Source: Delphinus delphis
Lineage: Eukaryota > Chordata > Mammalia > Artiodactyla > Delphinidae
Length of the DNA: 64,000 bases
Assembly (NCBI RefSeq): GCF_949987515.2
Contig: NC_082702.1
Span: forward strand, 50,065,600 to 50,129,599
Direction: 5' to 3'
Both the position numbers and the translations under genes were made by a program. Under the pieces are notes generated by a model. That model had not been told where the DNA came from. It saw nothing but the letters and a program-made list of their open reading frames with translations, and did no database searches. Below, one piece after another: positions 63,365 to 64,000 of this stretch. Numbering within the stretch: the stretch's first letter is position 1; each line of letters opens with the position of its first letter.

Positions 63365-64000
63365 AAAAGAATTATTTTATTTTATTTTGTTCAAGTAGAG
63401 TTGATTTACAGTGTTGTTAATGTCTGCCGTACAGCGAGATGACTCAGTTATACATATTCTTTTCCACATTCTTTTCCATTTTGGTTTATCACAGGATATT
63501 GAATATAGTTCCCTGTGCCATACAGTAGGACCTTGTTGCTTATCCATCCTGTATGTAATAGTTTGCGTCTGCTAATCCAAAGTCCCATTCCTTCCCTCCC
63601 CTCCCCTGGCAGCCACAAGTCTGTTCTCTGTGTCTGTGAGTCTGTTTCTGTTTCATGGATATGTTCATTTGTGTCATATTTTAGATTCCACATATAGGTG
63701 ATATCATATGATATTTGTCTTTCTGACTTCCTTCACTTAGTATGACCATCTCTGTTGCATCCATGTTGCTGCAAATGGCATTGTTTCATTCGTTCTTATG
63801 ACTGAGTAGTATTCCGTTGTATATACGTACCACATCTTCTTTATCCATTCATCTGTCAGTGGACATTTAGGTTGTTTGCATGTCTTGGCTATTGTGAATA
63901 GTGCTGCTGTGAACATAGGGGTGCGTGTATCTTCTCGAATTATACTTTTATCTGGGTATATGCCCAGGAGTGGGATTGCTGGATCATACGGCAACTCTAT
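63365..64000 (-). mobile_element. L1 LINE 3' end, cut by window edge
   Basis: Antisense cetartiodactyl L1: T/A-rich start, 'tagagttgatttacagtgtt', 'ttatcacaggatattgaata', 'gaccttgttgcttatccatc', then the ORF2 C-terminal coding end. The same 3' UTR family as 39677-40387 and 8236-8382. The element continues past 64000. Confidence 0.93.
63737..63994 (-). pseudogene. L1 ORF2 C-terminal remnant
   Basis: The 85-residue frame shows the ORF2 C-terminal landmarks YDPAIPLLGIYP near its start, MFTAALFTIAKTCKQPKCP in the middle, and EWIKKMWYVYTTEYYSVIR followed by MPFAATWM. ORF2p is the endonuclease/reverse transcriptase of L1, about 1,270 residues when complete; only its far C-terminal segment lies here. 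The frame then runs into a stop where the family usually continues, consistent with a small deletion or frameshift. The upstream part lies beyond the window. Confidence 0.9.

Noticed and set aside
1..64000. CRISPR arrays, operons, phage, plasmid or bacterial mobile elements
   Set aside because: Base composition, SINE/LINE content and absence of dense coding rule out a prokaryotic source; tandem repeats here are microsatellites.

Overview
This is mammalian nuclear DNA, almost certainly from a cetacean (whale or dolphin). The main evidence is at least eleven tRNA-derived SINEs of the CHR type, with heads reading 'cttccctggtgg..cagtgg', in several forms. These families belong to the cetacean/hippopotamus/ruminant lineage, and the short form ending 'gcccgcgtaccgc' plus an A tail is typical of whales and dolphins. 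Cetartiodactyl-type LINE-1 3' ends and ancient mammal-wide repeats (MIR, L2, MER5A-like, MLT1/MaLR LTRs) agree with this. The species call is an inference from repeat families recognised by eye; no database search was run.

I found no protein-coding gene, no convincing exon and no independent RNA gene. Every open frame is short, overlaps rival frames on both strands, and either runs through a repeat or has no recognisable domain. The only recognisable protein similarity is the broken C-terminal end of LINE-1 ORF2, clearest at 63.7-64.0 kb. The window is therefore intergenic or deep-intronic sequence.

Layout. 0-9 kb: old DNA transposons and MIRs, an L1 nested in an older L1 (5.7-6.2 kb) that looks like a 3' transduction, and three plus-strand CTCF-like motifs. 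9.4-12.1 kb: an inverted pair of CHR SINEs, MIRs, and a palindromic DNA element split by a SINE. 12.1-14.9 kb: a 2.8 kb stretch with no recognisable repeat, part of which resembles a conserved regulatory element. 15-31 kb: LTRs, L2, MIR and nested SINEs. 31-34 kb: unique sequence with a CpG-rich patch at 33.5-33.8 kb and a homeodomain-motif-rich segment after it. 34-47 kb: abutting DNA transposons, L2, L1 and SINE insertions, and a second regulatory-looking block at 41.0-41.6 kb. 47-57 kb: MLT1, LTR, MIR and L2 remnants and a long composite microsatellite at 52.3 kb. 57-64 kb: an old L1 with a SINE inside, a perfect CTCF core on the minus strand at 59.58 kb, further L2/L1 remnants, a local duplication near 62.3 and 63.2 kb, and an L1 cut by the window edge.

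There is no operon, defence system or other new multi-gene system here. The most useful leads are the outward-in (convergent) CTCF-like motifs near the two ends, the L1 3' transduction, the repeat-free CpG-rich and AT-motif-rich blocks, and the youngest SINE/L1 insertions as lineage markers. Repeat boundaries are by eye and may be off by about 5-30 bases, except where target-site duplications (TSDs) fix them.
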